Assembly: GCF_025527015.1 (NCBI RefSeq)
Contig: NZ_JAODIM010000043.1
Span: 1,273,862 to 1,337,861, forward strand
DNA from: Winslowiella arboricola
GTDB lineage: Bacteria; Pseudomonadota; Gammaproteobacteria; Enterobacterales; Enterobacteriaceae
Direction: 5' to 3'
DNA length: 64,000 nt
Part shown: positions 43,096 to 53,148 of the stretch, in pieces
How the letters are laid out: each line of letters opens with the position of its first letter
How positions within the stretch are numbered: position 1 is the first letter of the stretch
The notes under the pieces: model-generated
The model's input: the letters and a program-made list of their open reading frames with translations, nothing else
Told to the model about the DNA's origin: nothing
Database searches by the model: none
Made by a program: the position numbers and the translations under genes

Positions 43096-43785
43096 TCACT
43101 TTTCGGGTAACGCCAGTTTTTCGCGGGCATAGTGTAACGCTTTTTCAATCACTTGCTCAATGGTCATACTGGTTGAATCCAGCACCAGAGCATCTTTAGC
43201 CGGAACTAAAGGCGCAATTGCACGGTTACGATCGCGATCGTCACGCTCTTTTATCTCAGATAAAAGGCGCTCAAAGTTAACACTAAAGCCCTTCTCCTGC
43301 AACTGTAGCATACGGCGGTGCGCGCGCTCTTCAGAGCTGGCGTCGAGAAAAATTTTCACCGGCGCATCAACAAAAACCACCGTGCCCATATCGCGTCCGT
43401 CAGCGATTAAACCTGGCGCTTCGCGGAAGGCTCGCTGGCGGCGCAACAGCGCTTCACGCACGCGTGGGAACGCGGCAACTTTTGAAGCGGTATTGCTGAC
43501 ATCCTGCGTACGGATCTCCGAGGTAACATCTTCGCCTTCAAGGATCACTTCCAGTTCACCATTGGTGGAAATGAAGCGTACATCCAGATGAGCAGCAATC
43601 GGAACCAGTGCTTCTTCAGACGCGATATCAACCTGATGATGCAGCGCCGCAAGTGCTAACACGCGATAAATTGCGCCAGAATCCAACAAGTGCCACTGCA
43701 GTGCTTCAGCCATCGCTTTACAAAGCGTGCCTTTACCCGCACCACTTGGCCCATCAATGGTGATAACCGGGGCTATTGCCGTCAT
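43096..43785 (-). CDS. cmk: Cytidylate kinase
   Basis: A 229-residue nucleoside monophosphate kinase (E. coli 227) phosphorylating CMP and dCMP with ATP. The P-loop GPSGAGKGT is at residues 12-20, with the CMP-binding insert following and the lid segment RDDRDRNR near 180. It belongs to the cmk-rpsA-ihfB order. E. coli has ycaL between aroA and cmk; here the 226-bp gap (43786-44011) holds no recognisable gene. Confidence 0.97.
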   Translation of the reverse strand: MTAIAPVITIDGPSGAGKGTLCKAMAEALQWHLLDSGAIYRVLALAALHHQVDIASEEALVPIAAHLDVRFISTNGELEVILEGEDVTSEIRTQDVSNTASKVAAFPRVREALLRRQRAFREAPGLIADGRDMGTVVFVDAPVKIFLDASSEERAHRRMLQLQEKGFSVNFERLLSEIKERDDRDRNRAIAPLVPAKDALVLDSTSMTIEQVIEKALHYAREKLALPEK

Positions 43786-44011
43786 CTCTCTCTCCTGTTG
43801 CTGGAAATTTCCGTGGCTGCCTGCATGTCAGACAAATATCGCCGCGCATTATACGCTGCAATAACCGCGATCGTTACCCTAAAGCATAGACTTGAGCAAA
43901 ATAAACAGCAGATTCAGAACAGTCAGTGCGACGGTAGCGGCAAAACGGAGAGAAAATTAGCTCGCCGCCAGTCAAGGCGACGAGTATTTATCTTTCAGAC
44001 TACCGATGAGT

Positions 44012-45298
44012 TTAGGCCAGCTGGCTGATGCGCGCCAGTTGCTCAAAGTAGTCAGGGAAGGTTTTAGCCGTACATTTTGGATCGAGGATAGTTACCGCAG
44101 TGGATGACAGCGCCACCAGCGAGAAACACATCGCCATGCGGTGATCGTTATAGGTGCCAATCTCGGCATAGTTAATCGATGCAGGTGGCGTGATACGAAT
44201 ATAGTCATGCCCCTCTTCGACTTCCGCGCCCACTTTACGCAACTCAGTCGCCATCGCCGCCAGACGGTCAGTCTCTTTGACGCGCCAGTTGTAGATATTA
44301 CGCATCACCGTGGTACCCTGCGCAAACAGCGCCGCAGTAGCAATGGTCATAGCGGCGTCAGGAATATGGTTCATATCGAGATCGATGGCATTCAGTTCGC
44401 CACGCGTACAGGCGATAAAGTCATCACCCCATTCAACGGTTGCGCCCATCTTCTCCAGCACATCGGCAAAACGGATATCGCCCTGCATGCTGTTACGGCC
44501 AATGCCGGTCACCCGCACGGTGCCGCCTTTAATCGCCGCAGCGGCGAGGAAATAGGAGGCCGAAGAGGCATCGCCTTCTACCAGATAGTCACCCGGCGAC
44601 TGGTACTGCTGATTGCCACGAATATCGAAGCTGGTATAACCATTGTTTTCCACCACCACGCCAAAGGTTTTCATCAGGTTGAGGGTGATATCAATATACG
44701 GCTTCGATACCAGCTCACCTTTGATCACAATGCGCGTATCCTGGCTTGCCAGCGGCGCAGTCATCAGCAGCGCGGTCAGAAACTGGCTGGAGACGCTTCC
44801 GTCCACTGCCACTTCGCCACCGACAAAGCCGCCTTTGATCTGCACTGGCGGGTAATCCTGCTGTTCCAGATAGTCAATCTGGGCGCCGCCCTGACGCAGG
44901 GCATCCACCAGATGACCAATCGGACGCTCTTTCATCCGTGGCTCACCGGTGAGGACAATATCATTATTGCCGAGGCAAAGAGCAGCGGCCAGCGGGCGCA
45001 TCGCGGTGCCGGCATTGCCGAGGAACAGCTCAAGGGCTTTATCCGCATGCAGCGGCCCACCGCCGCCCACCACTTCACACTGAGTACGATCGGCAGAAAG
45101 CGTGTAGCTGACACCTAACGCGCTCAGAGCATTAAGCATATGTTTAACGTCATCGCTATCCAGCAGATTGGTTAAACGCGTGGTGCCGTTAGCCAGCGCA
45201 GCCAGCAACAGTGCACGGTTAGAGACGCTTTTTGAGCCCGGTAAATTAACGGTGCCGTCGACACGAGCGATGGGTTGTAACGTCAGGGATTCCAGCAT
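44012..45298 (-). CDS. aroA: 5-enolpyruvylshikimate-3-phosphate synthase
   Basis: A 428-residue EPSP synthase of the shikimate pathway, condensing shikimate-3-phosphate with PEP. Both inverse alpha/beta domains are present, with [17 protein letters not shown] near residue 20 and [14 protein letters not shown] near 96. The latter has the class I Gly and Pro of glyphosate-sensitive enzymes (GNAGTAMRP). The start at 45298 gives [15 protein letters not shown] (E. coli [14 protein letters not shown]); the ATG at 45316 lacks a Shine-Dalgarno. It follows serC in the same operon across an intercistronic hairpin. Confidence 0.97.
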   Translation of the reverse strand: MLESLTLQPIARVDGTVNLPGSKSVSNRALLLAALANGTTRLTNLLDSDDVKHMLNALSALGVSYTLSADRTQCEVVGGGGPLHADKALELFLGNAGTAMRPLAAALCLGNNDIVLTGEPRMKERPIGHLVDALRQGGAQIDYLEQQDYPPVQIKGGFVGGEVAVDGSVSSQFLTALLMTAPLASQDTRIVIKGELVSKPYIDITLNLMKTFGVVVENNGYTSFDIRGNQQYQSPGDYLVEGDASSASYFLAAAAIKGGTVRVTGIGRNSMQGDIRFADVLEKMGATVEWGDDFIACTRGELNAIDLDMNHIPDAAMTIATAALFAQGTTVMRNIYNWRVKETDRLAAMATELRKVGAEVEEGHDYIRITPPASINYAEIGTYNDHRMAMCFSLVALSSTAVTILDPKCTAKTFPDYFEQLARISQLA

Positions 45299-45330
45299 GC
45301 GAAACCTATTCTCCATAAAACAATTGCAAT

Positions 45331-45356
45331 GAAACCTCGCGCTAAGGCGAGGTTTC
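45331..45356 (-). terminator. Intercistronic hairpin in serC-aroA
   Basis: Perfect 10-bp arms GAAACCTCGC (45331-45340) and GCGAGGTTTC (45347-45356) with a 6-nt loop lie 32 bp upstream of aroA. A comparable terminator-like structure lies in the E. coli serC-aroA operon. Partial termination here would lower aroA relative to serC. The U-tract is weak. Confidence 0.6.
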
Positions 45357-45380
45357 AGTATTAAGTAATAACTAAAATTT

Positions 45381-45424
45381 ACCCAAAATACTTCGCGTCG
45401 CTGGAAGGCGTCGCAAAGTATGAC
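45381..45424. repeat. Probable remnant of an enterobacterial palindromic repeat in the serC-aroA gap
   Basis: The segment begins ACCCAAAATACTTCGCG and ends AAGTATGACGG, and folds with ATACTT (45388-45393) pairing AAGTAT (45416-45421) plus inner GC pairs. Its ends and the GGAAGGCG core resemble the repeat at 62665-62785 with the middle missing. Confidence 0.45.
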
Positions 45425-45430
45425 GGCTAA

Positions 45431-46516
45431 TTACCCGTGGCGGCGCTCGAAGTCGACCATAAAGTCGGTCAGGGCCTTCACCCCTTCAAGTGGCATCGCA
45501 TTGTAAATGGAAGCACGCATGCCGCCAACCACACGATGACCTTTCAATGCATGCAGACCGGCAGCGAATGATGCTTCAAGGAAAGCGCTGTCCAGTGATG
45601 AATCCGCTAACTGGAACGGCACGTTCATACGTGAGCGGTTCGCCAGCGCCACGCCATTGCGGTAGAAATCGCTGTTGTCGATCACGCCATACAGCAGATC
45701 GGCTTTCGCCTGGTTCAGCTTATCAATTTCGCTGACGCCGCCCTGCTCTTTCAGCCACTTAAACACCAGCCCGGAGAGATACCAGGCAAAGGTCGGAGGC
45801 GTATTGAACATCGAGTCATTTTCCGCCAGCACTTTGTAATCGAGAATCGACGGCAGCTCCTGGCGCGCTTTACCCAGCAGGTCTTCACGTACAATCACCA
45901 GCGTCAGGCCGGCAGGGCCGACGTTTTTCTGCGCACCGGCGTAAATCACGCCATAACGGCTGACATCAATCGGACGCGAAAGAATGGTGGAGGATAAATC
46001 GGCCACTACCACTCTGTCGCCAAAGTCCGGCTCTTCATTGATCGCCAGCCCATCAATGGTCTCATTCGGGCAGAAATGCACATAGGCCGCATCATCACTG
46101 AGCGCCCAGCTGCTCATTGGCGTAATGGCGCTTAAACCCTCAACGGTGGTTTTGGCGTCAATCACGTTAGGTGTGCAATATTTCAGCGCCTCTTTAACTG
46201 CGCTGTGGGCCCAGTAGCCACCATCAACATAATCAGCGGTTTTAGCCTGTCCCAGCAGATTTAACGGCACCGCTGCAAATTGCGCGCGCGCGCCACCGTG
46301 GCAGAATAAAACTTTATAGTTGGAGGGGATTTTCAGCAGATCGCGCAGATCCTGTTCCGCATCCTCTGCGACCTTAATAAACTCTTTACTGCGATGACTA
46401 ATCTCCATTACGGAGGTGCCCAGTCCCTGCCAGTTACACAGTTCCTGCTCTGCACGACGAAGCACTTCTACCGGCAACATTGCCGGGCCTGAGCTAAAAT
46501 TGAAAACCTGAGTCAT
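45431..46516 (-). CDS. serC: Phosphoserine aminotransferase
   Basis: A 361-residue PLP-dependent class V aminotransferase (E. coli 362). It converts 3-phosphohydroxypyruvate to phosphoserine in serine synthesis and a related step in pyridoxal phosphate synthesis. The PLP lysine lies in [12 protein letters not shown] near residue 197. First gene of serC-aroA. The upstream 308 bp to ycaO contains no clear regulator box that I could identify. Confidence 0.97.
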   Translation of the reverse strand: MTQVFNFSSGPAMLPVEVLRRAEQELCNWQGLGTSVMEISHRSKEFIKVAEDAEQDLRDLLKIPSNYKVLFCHGGARAQFAAVPLNLLGQAKTADYVDGGYWAHSAVKEALKYCTPNVIDAKTTVEGLSAITPMSSWALSDDAAYVHFCPNETIDGLAINEEPDFGDRVVVADLSSTILSRPIDVSRYGVIYAGAQKNVGPAGLTLVIVREDLLGKARQELPSILDYKVLAENDSMFNTPPTFAWYLSGLVFKWLKEQGGVSEIDKLNQAKADLLYGVIDNSDFYRNGVALANRSRMNVPFQLADSSLDSAFLEASFAAGLHALKGHRVVGGMRASIYNAMPLEGVKALTDFMVDFERRHG

Positions 46517-46824
46517 TTCCCCTCACCACTGTCATATCTATCGGTTATGAATCTGCTATCGGTTTTATCACTGCGTCCCTGATGCTGCAATCATTTATCC
46601 GGGTCTGGTGCAGATTTCAGGGGATGCGCCGCAACAGCTTGTAGGGCAATTGCAAACAACCACGCTATTTTGCTCGATACTGACGGTGAGAACGCTGCCG
46701 CTACAGCCGTGCTAACTGAAATTCCGCTCCGCGGCCATGAGAAATTATCGCCGCTGCATAGCGATTAAGGGACAAAACCCGTATCATTGCGCGCTTTACG
46801 CACAATCAATAAATAGTGGGCAAC
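46517..46824. other. 308-bp serC/ycaO divergent intergenic region
   Basis: Both genes must be transcribed outward from this gap, so it should hold at least two promoters, but I could not assign -10/-35 elements or a named operator with confidence. E. coli ycaP is absent from this neighbourhood. No small gene with a plausible ribosome binding site was seen. Confidence 0.4.
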
Positions 46825-48582
46825 ATGACTCAAACTTATATTCCTGGCAAAGACGCCGCGCTGGAAGATTCCATCGCACGCTTTCAGCTAAAACTGCAGG
46901 ATCTGGGCTTCAATATTGAAGAAGCATCCTGGCTGAATCCTGTCCCGCACGTCTGGTCAGTACACATTCGCGACCGCGATTGCCCACTCTGTTTCACCAA
47001 CGGCAAAGGCGCCAGCAAAAAAGCGGCGCTGGCTTCTGCATTGGGTGAATATTTCGAACGTCTGTCGACCAACTACTTCTTCGCCGATTTCTGGCTAGGC
47101 GACACCATCGGCAATGGCGATTTTGTCCACTACCCTAACGAGAAGTGGTTCCCGCTGCCGGCAGATGAGAGCCTGCCAGAAGGCATTCTCGATGCACGTC
47201 TGCGTAAATTCTACGATCCGGAAAATGAGCTGGGCGCCAGCGAGCTGATTGATCTGCAGTCCGGCAATGCCGAACGCGGTATCTGCGCCCTGCCGTTTAC
47301 CCGTCAGTCAGACAATCAGACCGTCTATATTCCGATGAATATTATCGGCAACCTGTATGTTTCTAATGGCATGTCAGCGGGCAATACCGCGAACGAAGCC
47401 CGTGTGCAGGGGCTGTCGGAAGTATTTGAGCGTTATATTAAAAACCGCATTATTGCCGAATCGATCAGCCTGCCGGAAATCCCGCAAGAGGTGCTGAACC
47501 GCTACCCTGGCGTCGTTGAAGCCATCGCGCGTCTGGAAGCGGAAGGTTTCCCGATTCTCTCTTACGATGCCTCGCTGGGCGGTAAATACCCGGTCATCTG
47601 CGTAGTGCTGTTCAACCCGGCAAACGGCACCTGTTTTGCTTCTTTCGGCGCGCATCCTGATTTCGGCGTCGCTCTTGAGCGTACCGTTACCGAGCTGCTG
47701 CAGGGTCGCGGCCTGAAAGATCTCGACGTCTTTACGCCGCCAACCTTCGATGACGAAGAAGTAGCAGAGCACGCCAACCTCGAAACCCACTTTATCGATT
47801 CCAGCGGTCTGATCTCCTGGGATATGTTTAAAGATGACGCTGACTATCCATTTGTTGACTGGCGTTTTGACGGCACTACCGAAGAAGAGTTTGCGACCTT
47901 GATGGCGATCTTCCAGGCGGAAGATAAAGAAGTTTATATCGCTGACTATCAGCATCTCGACGTCTATGCCTGCCGTATCCTGGTGCCTGGCATGTCCGAT
48001 ATCTATCCGGCGGAAGACCTGCTGCTGGCTAACAACAGCATGGGCGCTTATCTGCGTGAAACCGTGTTGTCGTTACCGGGCAGCCAGTGGGACAAAGAAG
48101 ATTATCTGGCGATGATCGCTCAGCTGGATGAAGACGGCCATGATGACTTTACCCGCGTGCGTGAGCTGCTGGGTATTGCTACGGGCAAAGATAACGGCTG
48201 GTATACCCTGCGTATTGGCGAGCTGAAAGCGATGCTGGCACTGGCCGGTGGCGATCTCGATCAGGCGCTGATCTGGACCGAGTGGACCATGGAATTCAAC
48301 AGTTCCGTGGTCAGTGCTGAACGCGCTAACTACTACCGCTGCCTGCAGACCCTGCTGTTGCTGGCGCAGGAAGAGGGCCGCGATCCACTGCAGTATCACA
48401 ATGCTTTTGTCCGTATGTACGGTAGCGATGCGGTTGAAGCGGCTTCTGCCGCCATCAGTGGTGAAACACCATTCTATGGCCTGCAAGCATCAGACAGCGA
48501 TCTGGCGGCGTTCCCGGCGCATCAGTCACTGCTGGCCGCTTATGAGAAATTGCAGCGCGCAAAACGCCAGTACTGGAAATAA
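46825..48582 (+). CDS. ycaO: YcaO, ribosomal protein S12 methylthiotransferase accessory factor
   Basis: A 585-residue member of the YcaO superfamily (E. coli 586). The N-terminal two thirds form the ATP-binding YcaO cyclodehydratase-type fold (GKGASKKAALASALGEYFERLSTNYF and EARVQGLSEVFERY hold ATP/Mg ligands), and the C-terminal part is a TPR-like helical domain. E. coli YcaO affects RimO-dependent methylthiolation of S12; no peptide-modification partner gene is nearby. I use the ATG at 46825 (MTQTYIPGKDAALED) as in E. coli rather than the GTG 9 bp upstream. Confidence 0.93.
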   Translation: MTQTYIPGKDAALEDSIARFQLKLQDLGFNIEEASWLNPVPHVWSVHIRDRDCPLCFTNGKGASKKAALASALGEYFERLSTNYFFADFWLGDTIGNGDFVHYPNEKWFPLPADESLPEGILDARLRKFYDPENELGASELIDLQSGNAERGICALPFTRQSDNQTVYIPMNIIGNLYVSNGMSAGNTANEARVQGLSEVFERYIKNRIIAESISLPEIPQEVLNRYPGVVEAIARLEAEGFPILSYDASLGGKYPVICVVLFNPANGTCFASFGAHPDFGVALERTVTELLQGRGLKDLDVFTPPTFDDEEVAEHANLETHFIDSSGLISWDMFKDDADYPFVDWRFDGTTEEEFATLMAIFQAEDKEVYIADYQHLDVYACRILVPGMSDIYPAEDLLLANNSMGAYLRETVLSLPGSQWDKEDYLAMIAQLDEDGHDDFTRVRELLGIATGKDNGWYTLRIGELKAMLALAGGDLDQALIWTEWTMEFNSSVVSAERANYYRCLQTLLLLAQEEGRDPLQYHNAFVRMYGSDAVEAASAAISGETPFYGLQASDSDLAAFPAHQSLLAAYEKLQRAKRQYWK

Positions 48583-48589
48583 GCTGACC

Positions 48590-48631
48590 GGGCTATTTCA
48601 GTCAGTTTTCTGGTCTGAAATAGCCCTTTCC
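48590..48631 (+). terminator. ycaO terminator hairpin
   Basis: Perfect 12-bp arms GGGCTATTTCAG (48590-48601) and CTGAAATAGCCC (48615-48626) with a 13-nt loop are followed by TTT. It starts 8 bp after the ycaO stop. Confidence 0.8.
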
Positions 48632-48821
48632 CGCTCTGTACCGACTGAATTTAGTGGCTTAAACCAGCTTTGAAAAACAAAAGCTAATAACCAGTCATCA
48701 TCTGGCACCCATATTCCAGAAAGATGGAATTTTATATAAATCCCCGCGCGTAATATCCTGCCCTGGCTTTAGCAAAACGTGTGCTTTTCAACTTTTATCG
48801 TAGATTTTAAAATAATTTTTA

Positions 48822-48835
48822 TTGATAAAAATCAG
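48822..48835 (+). promoter_or_regulatory. Upstream FNR-type site of focA-pflB
   Basis: TTGATAAAAATCAG matches the FNR consensus TTGAT-N4-ATCAA at nine of ten conserved bases. It lies about 123 bp upstream of the inferred start at 48945. In E. coli focA-pflB is activated anaerobically by FNR and ArcA. Confidence 0.7.
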
Positions 48836-48896
48836 TTATATACATCAATAAACCCTAAACTTAATAAGGTTACAAGCCCCCGGGTTCGGCCCTAAT

Positions 48897-48938
48897 ATGA
48901 TCCATATCAATTTGTCCCCTATACTCCTTTGTTAGTAT
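48897..48938 (+). promoter_or_regulatory. focA promoter with class II FNR-type site
   Basis: ATGATCCATATCAA (48897-48910) matches the FNR consensus at nine of ten conserved bases. A -10-like TAGTAT (48933-48938) would place transcription start near 48945, so the FNR site is centred 41.5 bp upstream, the classical class II activation position. The start site is inferred. Confidence 0.7.
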
Positions 48939-48969
48939 TCAGTTGCTGACAAATTTCAGGAGAACGTTA

Positions 48970-49833
48970 GTGAAAGCTGACAATCCATTCGATCTATTAT
49001 TACCGGCCGCGATGGCAAAAGTCGCTGAAGAGGCTGGAGTATATAAAGCAACTAAACATCCTTTAACCACTTTCTTTCTGGCGATCACTGCTGGTGTGTT
49101 TATTTCTATCGCCTTTGTCTTCTATATCACCGCCACCACCGGCACCGGCGCAGTACCTTATGGTCTGGCCAAACTGGTGGGCGGGATCTGTTTCTCACTC
49201 GGTTTAATGCTGGTTGTGGTCTGCGGCGCTGACCTGTTTACCTCTACCGTATTAATCGTGGTCGCTAAAGCCAGTGGTCGCATCACCTGGGGGCAGCTGG
49301 CGCGTAACTGGATAAACGTCTATTTCGGCAACCTGATTGGCGCCCTGTTCTTTGTCGGCCTGATCTGGTTCTCCGGCGAACATATGGTGGCAAATGGCGC
49401 ATGGGGGCTAAACGTATTACAAACCGCCGACCATAAAATGCACCATAGCTTTATTGAAGCCGTCTGCCTCGGCACCCTGGCGAATCTGATGGTGTGTATG
49501 GCGGTGTGGATGAGTTATTCCGGCCGCACCCTGACCGACAAAATGTTAGCAATGGTTCTGCCGGTTGCCATGTTCGTTGCCAGCGGCTTTGAACACAGCA
49601 TTGCCAATATGTTTATGATCCCGATGGCTATCGTTATCCGTGATTTTGCCTCAGCAGACTTCTGGCAGGCGGCTGGCACTACCGCTGAGCACTTCTCCAG
49701 CCTGAGCGTCAGCAACTTTATTGTTGATAACCTGATTCCGGTGACCATCGGCAATATCATCGGTGGCGGCGTAATGGTCGGCTTAACCTATTGGGTAATT
49801 TATCTGCGCAGCGGTGACCAGCACCAAAACTAG
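48970..49833 (+). CDS. focA: Formate channel FocA, GTG start
   Basis: A 287-residue inner-membrane protein of the formate-nitrite transporter family (E. coli 285). Six hydrophobic helices are visible, with the pore histidine in ASGFEHSIANMF near residue 210. It exports and re-imports formate, in E. coli gated by interaction with PflB. The start is GTG at 48970 with AGGAG 8 bp upstream, giving VKADNPFDLLLPAAM, aligned with E. coli MKADNPFDLLLPAAM. A further frame to 48943 lacks a ribosome site. pflB follows after 88 bp. Confidence 0.96.
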   Translation: MKADNPFDLLLPAAMAKVAEEAGVYKATKHPLTTFFLAITAGVFISIAFVFYITATTGTGAVPYGLAKLVGGICFSLGLMLVVVCGADLFTSTVLIVVAKASGRITWGQLARNWINVYFGNLIGALFFVGLIWFSGEHMVANGAWGLNVLQTADHKMHHSFIEAVCLGTLANLMVCMAVWMSYSGRTLTDKMLAMVLPVAMFVASGFEHSIANMFMIPMAIVIRDFASADFWQAAGTTAEHFSSLSVSNFIVDNLIPVTIGNIIGGGVMVGLTYWVIYLRSGDQHQN

Positions 49834-49921
49834 TTATCGCAGCTGAACACGAATTTAGAGCCGGTCGCGTGTTGACCCGACCGGATCCGCGAAAGAACTC
49901 CACAAATAAGGTAGGTATCAA

Positions 49922-52204
49922 ATGACCGAGCTTAATAACAAACTGGCCGCAGGCTGGGAAACCTTCGCCGCAGGCGAATGGCAGAATAGCGTTAACGTCC
50001 GCGACTTTATCCAGAAAAACTATACGCCGTATGAAGGCGACGAGTCTTTCCTCGCGGGTGCGACCGACGCGACAACCGCTCTGTGGGACAATGTTCTGGA
50101 AGGCATCAAAATTGAAAACCGCACCCATGCGCCGGTTGATTTTGATACCGATCTTGCTTCAACCATTACTTCTCACGATGCCGGTTATATCAATAAAAAC
50201 CTGGAAAAAATCGTCGGTCTGCAAACTGAAGCGCCACTGAAACGCGCACTGATTCCGTTTGGCGGCATCAAAATGGTGGAAGGCTCCTGTAAAGTGTATG
50301 GCCGTGAGCTGGACCCATCACTGAAAAAAGTGTTTACCGAATACCGTAAAACTCATAACCAGGGTGTGTTTGATGTTTATACCCCGGATATCCTGCGTTG
50401 CCGTAAATCCGGTGTGCTGACCGGTCTGCCTGATGCCTATGGCCGCGGACGTATTATCGGTGACTACCGCCGTGTTGCCCTGTACGGCATTGACTACCTG
50501 ATGAAAGATAAGTTTGCGCAGTTCACTTCACTGCAGAGCGATCTGGAAAATGGCGTGAACCTCGAAGCCACTATCCGTCTGCGCGAAGAGATTGCCGATC
50601 AGCATCATGCGCTGTCACAGATTAAAGAGATGGCGGCCAAATATGGCTGTGATATCTCCGGTCCGGCAACCAGCGCGCAGGAAGCGGTGCAGTGGACTTA
50701 CTTCGGCTATCTGGCGGCGGTGAAATCACAGAACGGCGCAGCAATGTCCTTCGGTCGTGTCTCCACCTTCCTCGATATCTATTTCGAACGCGACCTGAAA
50801 GCGGGCAAAATCACCGAGCAGGAAGCACAGGAACTGATCGACCACCTGGTGATGAAACTGCGTATGGTACGCTTCCTGCGTACTCCTGAGTACGATGAGC
50901 TGTTCTCTGGTGACCCAATCTGGGCAACCGAGTCTCTGGCAGGTATGGGTGTGGATGGTCGTACGCTGGTGTCAAAAAGCAGCTTCCGTTTCCTCAATAC
51001 CCTGTACACCATGGGCCCGTCACCTGAGCCAAATATGACCATTCTGTGGTCTGAAAAACTGCCACAGAACTTCAAAAAATATGCGGCAAAAGTCTCGATC
51101 GATACCTCATCTCTGCAATATGAGAATGATGATCTGATGCGTCCGGACTTCGATAACGATGACTACGCCATTGCCTGCTGCGTCAGCCCAATGCTGGTCG
51201 GCAAACAAATGCAGTTCTTCGGTGCCCGTGCAAACCTGGCGAAAACCATGCTGTATGCGATTAACGGTGGCATGGATGAAAAAATGAAAATTCAGGTCGG
51301 TCCGAAAGAGGCGCCGATTCTGGATTCAGTACTGGACTTCGACACCGTCCTGAACCGCATGGATCACTTTATGGACTGGCTGGCAAAACAGTATGTGACC
51401 GCGCTGAACGTCATCCATTATATGCACGATAAATACAGCTACGAAGCTTCACTGATGGCGCTGCATGACCGTGATGTGTATCGCACCATGGCCTGTGGTA
51501 TCGCCGGTCTTTCCGTGGCGGCTGACTCACTGTCCGCAATCAAATATGCCAAAGTGAAACCTGTGCGTGATGCCGACGGCCTGGCGATTGATTTCGAAAT
51601 CGAAGGTGAATACCCGCAGTTCGGTAACAATGACCCACGGGTGGATGACCTGGCCTGTGACCTGGTTGAACGCTTTATGAAGAAAATTCAGAAGCTGCAA
51701 ACCTACCGCGATGCGGTGCCAACTCAGTCTGTACTGACCATTACCTCAAATGTGGTATATGGTAAGAAAACCGGTAACACCCCGGATGGTCGCCGTGCCG
51801 GCGCGCCATTCGGACCTGGTGCTAACCCAATGCATGGCCGTGACCAGAAAGGCGCCGTCGCTTCACTGACTTCAGTGGCGAAACTGCCGTTTGCCTACGC
51901 GAAAGATGGTATCTCTTACACCTTCTCTATCGTGCCAAACGCATTAGGTAAAGATGACGACGTGCGTAAAACCAACCTTGCCGGTCTGATGGATGGTTAT
52001 TTCCATCATGAATCCAGCATCGAAGGCGGTCAGCACCTTAACGTCAACGTAATGAACCGTGAAATGTTGCTGGAAGCGATGGAAGATCCGGAAAAATATC
52101 CGCAGCTGACCATCCGTGTATCTGGCTACGCGGTACGTTTCAACTCGCTGACGAAAGAACAGCAGCAGGACGTGATTACACGTACCTTTACTAAATCGCT
52201 GTAA
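49922..52204 (+). CDS. pflB: Formate acetyltransferase 1 (pyruvate formate-lyase)
   Basis: A 760-residue glycyl-radical enzyme, the same size as E. coli PflB. It splits pyruvate plus CoA into acetyl-CoA and formate without oxygen. The catalytic cysteine pair is in [10 protein letters not shown] near residues 418-419, and the C-terminal radical glycine is in VSGYAVRFN near 734. It is activated by PflA, encoded 166 bp downstream. A terminator lies between the two genes and probably limits pflA expression. Confidence 0.99.
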   Translation: MTELNNKLAAGWETFAAGEWQNSVNVRDFIQKNYTPYEGDESFLAGATDATTALWDNVLEGIKIENRTHAPVDFDTDLASTITSHDAGYINKNLEKIVGLQTEAPLKRALIPFGGIKMVEGSCKVYGRELDPSLKKVFTEYRKTHNQGVFDVYTPDILRCRKSGVLTGLPDAYGRGRIIGDYRRVALYGIDYLMKDKFAQFTSLQSDLENGVNLEATIRLREEIADQHHALSQIKEMAAKYGCDISGPATSAQEAVQWTYFGYLAAVKSQNGAAMSFGRVSTFLDIYFERDLKAGKITEQEAQELIDHLVMKLRMVRFLRTPEYDELFSGDPIWATESLAGMGVDGRTLVSKSSFRFLNTLYTMGPSPEPNMTILWSEKLPQNFKKYAAKVSIDTSSLQYENDDLMRPDFDNDDYAIACCVSPMLVGKQMQFFGARANLAKTMLYAINGGMDEKMKIQVGPKEAPILDSVLDFDTVLNRMDHFMDWLAKQYVTALNVIHYMHDKYSYEASLMALHDRDVYRTMACGIAGLSVAADSLSAIKYAKVKPVRDADGLAIDFEIEGEYPQFGNNDPRVDDLACDLVERFMKKIQKLQTYRDAVPTQSVLTITSNVVYGKKTGNTPDGRRAGAPFGPGANPMHGRDQKGAVASLTSVAKLPFAYAKDGISYTFSIVPNALGKDDDVRKTNLAGLMDGYFHHESSIEGGQHLNVNVMNREMLLEAMEDPEKYPQLTIRVSGYAVRFNSLTKEQQQDVITRTFTKSL

Positions 52205-52220
52205 GTTAATCTGCACCCGC

Positions 52221-52247
52221 AAAAGGCTCCGTTGCAGGAGCCTTTTT
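52221..52247 (+). terminator. pflB Rho-independent terminator
   Basis: Arms AAAGGCTCC (52222-52230) and GGAGCCTTT (52237-52245) with loop GTTGCA continue into a T-run of five. Confidence 0.92.
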
Positions 52248-52370
52248 ACCACCAGCCTGCTTTGCCAGCGATCTACACCTAAGGTATCTGGCAAAACAGA
52301 CTTATCTAACGCAGCAAACAGAGACTGCGTAGCCTGCAAATAGCAGGTTTACCATGGAGAACTCATCGCA

Positions 52371-53111
52371 ATGTCAGCTATCGGACGTATCCACTCTTTC
52401 GAGTCCTGCGGAACCGTTGACGGTCCCGGCATCCGTTTTATCACCTTTTTCCAGGGCTGCCTGATGCGCTGCCTCTACTGTCATAACCGCGACACCTGGG
52501 ACACTCACGGCGGTAAACAGATCACAGTTGAAGAACTGATGGCCGACGTGGTCTCCTACCGTCACTTTATGAACGCTTCCGGCGGTGGCGTGACCGCTTC
52601 TGGCGGCGAAGCGATTCTGCAGGCGGAGTTTGTGCGTGACTGGTTCCGCGCCTGCCATGCCGAAGGTATCCACACCTGCCTTGATACTAATGGTTTTGTG
52701 CGTCGCTACGACCCGGTGATTGATGAGCTGCTGGATGTCACAGATTTAGTGATGCTGGATCTGAAACAGATGAATGATGATATCCATCAGAATCTGGTTG
52801 GCGTCTCGAATCACCGTACGCTGGACTTTGCGCGTTATCTGGCGAAGCGCGGCATCCGCACCTGGATCCGCTATGTGGTAGTGCCCGGCTATTCCGATGA
52901 TGATGATTCAGCGCATAAACTAGGCGAGTTCACCCGCGAGATGGGCAACGTCGAGAAAATTGAGCTGCTGCCCTACCATGAGCTGGGCAAACATAAATGG
53001 ATTGCGATGGGCGAAGAGTACAAGCTGGAAGGGGTTAAACCGCCGAAAGCTGACACCATGGATCGGGTCAAACATATTCTCGAAGGCTATGGTCATAAAG
53101 TAATGTATTAA
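52371..53111 (+). CDS. pflA: Pyruvate formate-lyase 1-activating enzyme
   Basis: A 246-residue radical-SAM enzyme (E. coli PflA 246) that abstracts hydrogen from the PflB glycine. The 4Fe-4S motif CLMRCLYC has cysteines at 30, 34 and 37, and [14 protein letters not shown] is the SAM-binding glycine-rich segment. The conserved gene pair pflB-pflA is intact. The coding region ends just before the accessory island that begins with a LysR gene. Confidence 0.97.
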   Translation: MSAIGRIHSFESCGTVDGPGIRFITFFQGCLMRCLYCHNRDTWDTHGGKQITVEELMADVVSYRHFMNASGGGVTASGGEAILQAEFVRDWFRACHAEGIHTCLDTNGFVRRYDPVIDELLDVTDLVMLDLKQMNDDIHQNLVGVSNHRTLDFARYLAKRGIRTWIRYVVVPGYSDDDDSAHKLGEFTREMGNVEKIELLPYHELGKHKWIAMGEEYKLEGVKPPKADTMDRVKHILEGYGHKVMY

Positions 53112-53119
53112 TTCATGGC

Positions 53120-53139
53120 GGGCGGGAATTATCCCGCCC
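53120..53139. repeat. GC-rich palindrome between pflA and the LysR gene
   Basis: Perfect arms GGGCGGGA (53120-53127) and TCCCGCCC (53132-53139) with loop ATTA lie between two convergent 3' ends, at the left boundary of the accessory island. Same family as the copies at 5814, 20686, 35656 and 62792. Confidence 0.7.
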
Positions 53140-53148
53140 CTCAGCGGT

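Larger units (their letters stand above)
48583..48969 (+). other. 387-bp ycaO-focA intergenic region
   Basis: This AT-rich gap carries the ycaO terminator (48590-48631), two FNR-type sites (48822-48835 and 48897-48910) and a plausible focA promoter. It matches the anaerobic regulatory region of E. coli focA-pflB in function. No additional gene was found. Confidence 0.7.

Noticed and set aside
44141..45118. 325-codon open frame on the plus strand opposite aroA
   Set aside because: Antisense shadow of aroA without a plausible start signal or known domain.
46737..46919. Small open frame upstream of ycaO
   Set aside because: It overlaps the start of ycaO in a different frame and has no convincing ribosome binding site.
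46825..48582. YcaO as part of a peptide natural-product (azoline/RiPP) cluster
   Set aside because: The gene is the conserved enterobacterial YcaO beside focA-pflB, with no precursor peptide, dehydrogenase or dedicated transporter nearby.
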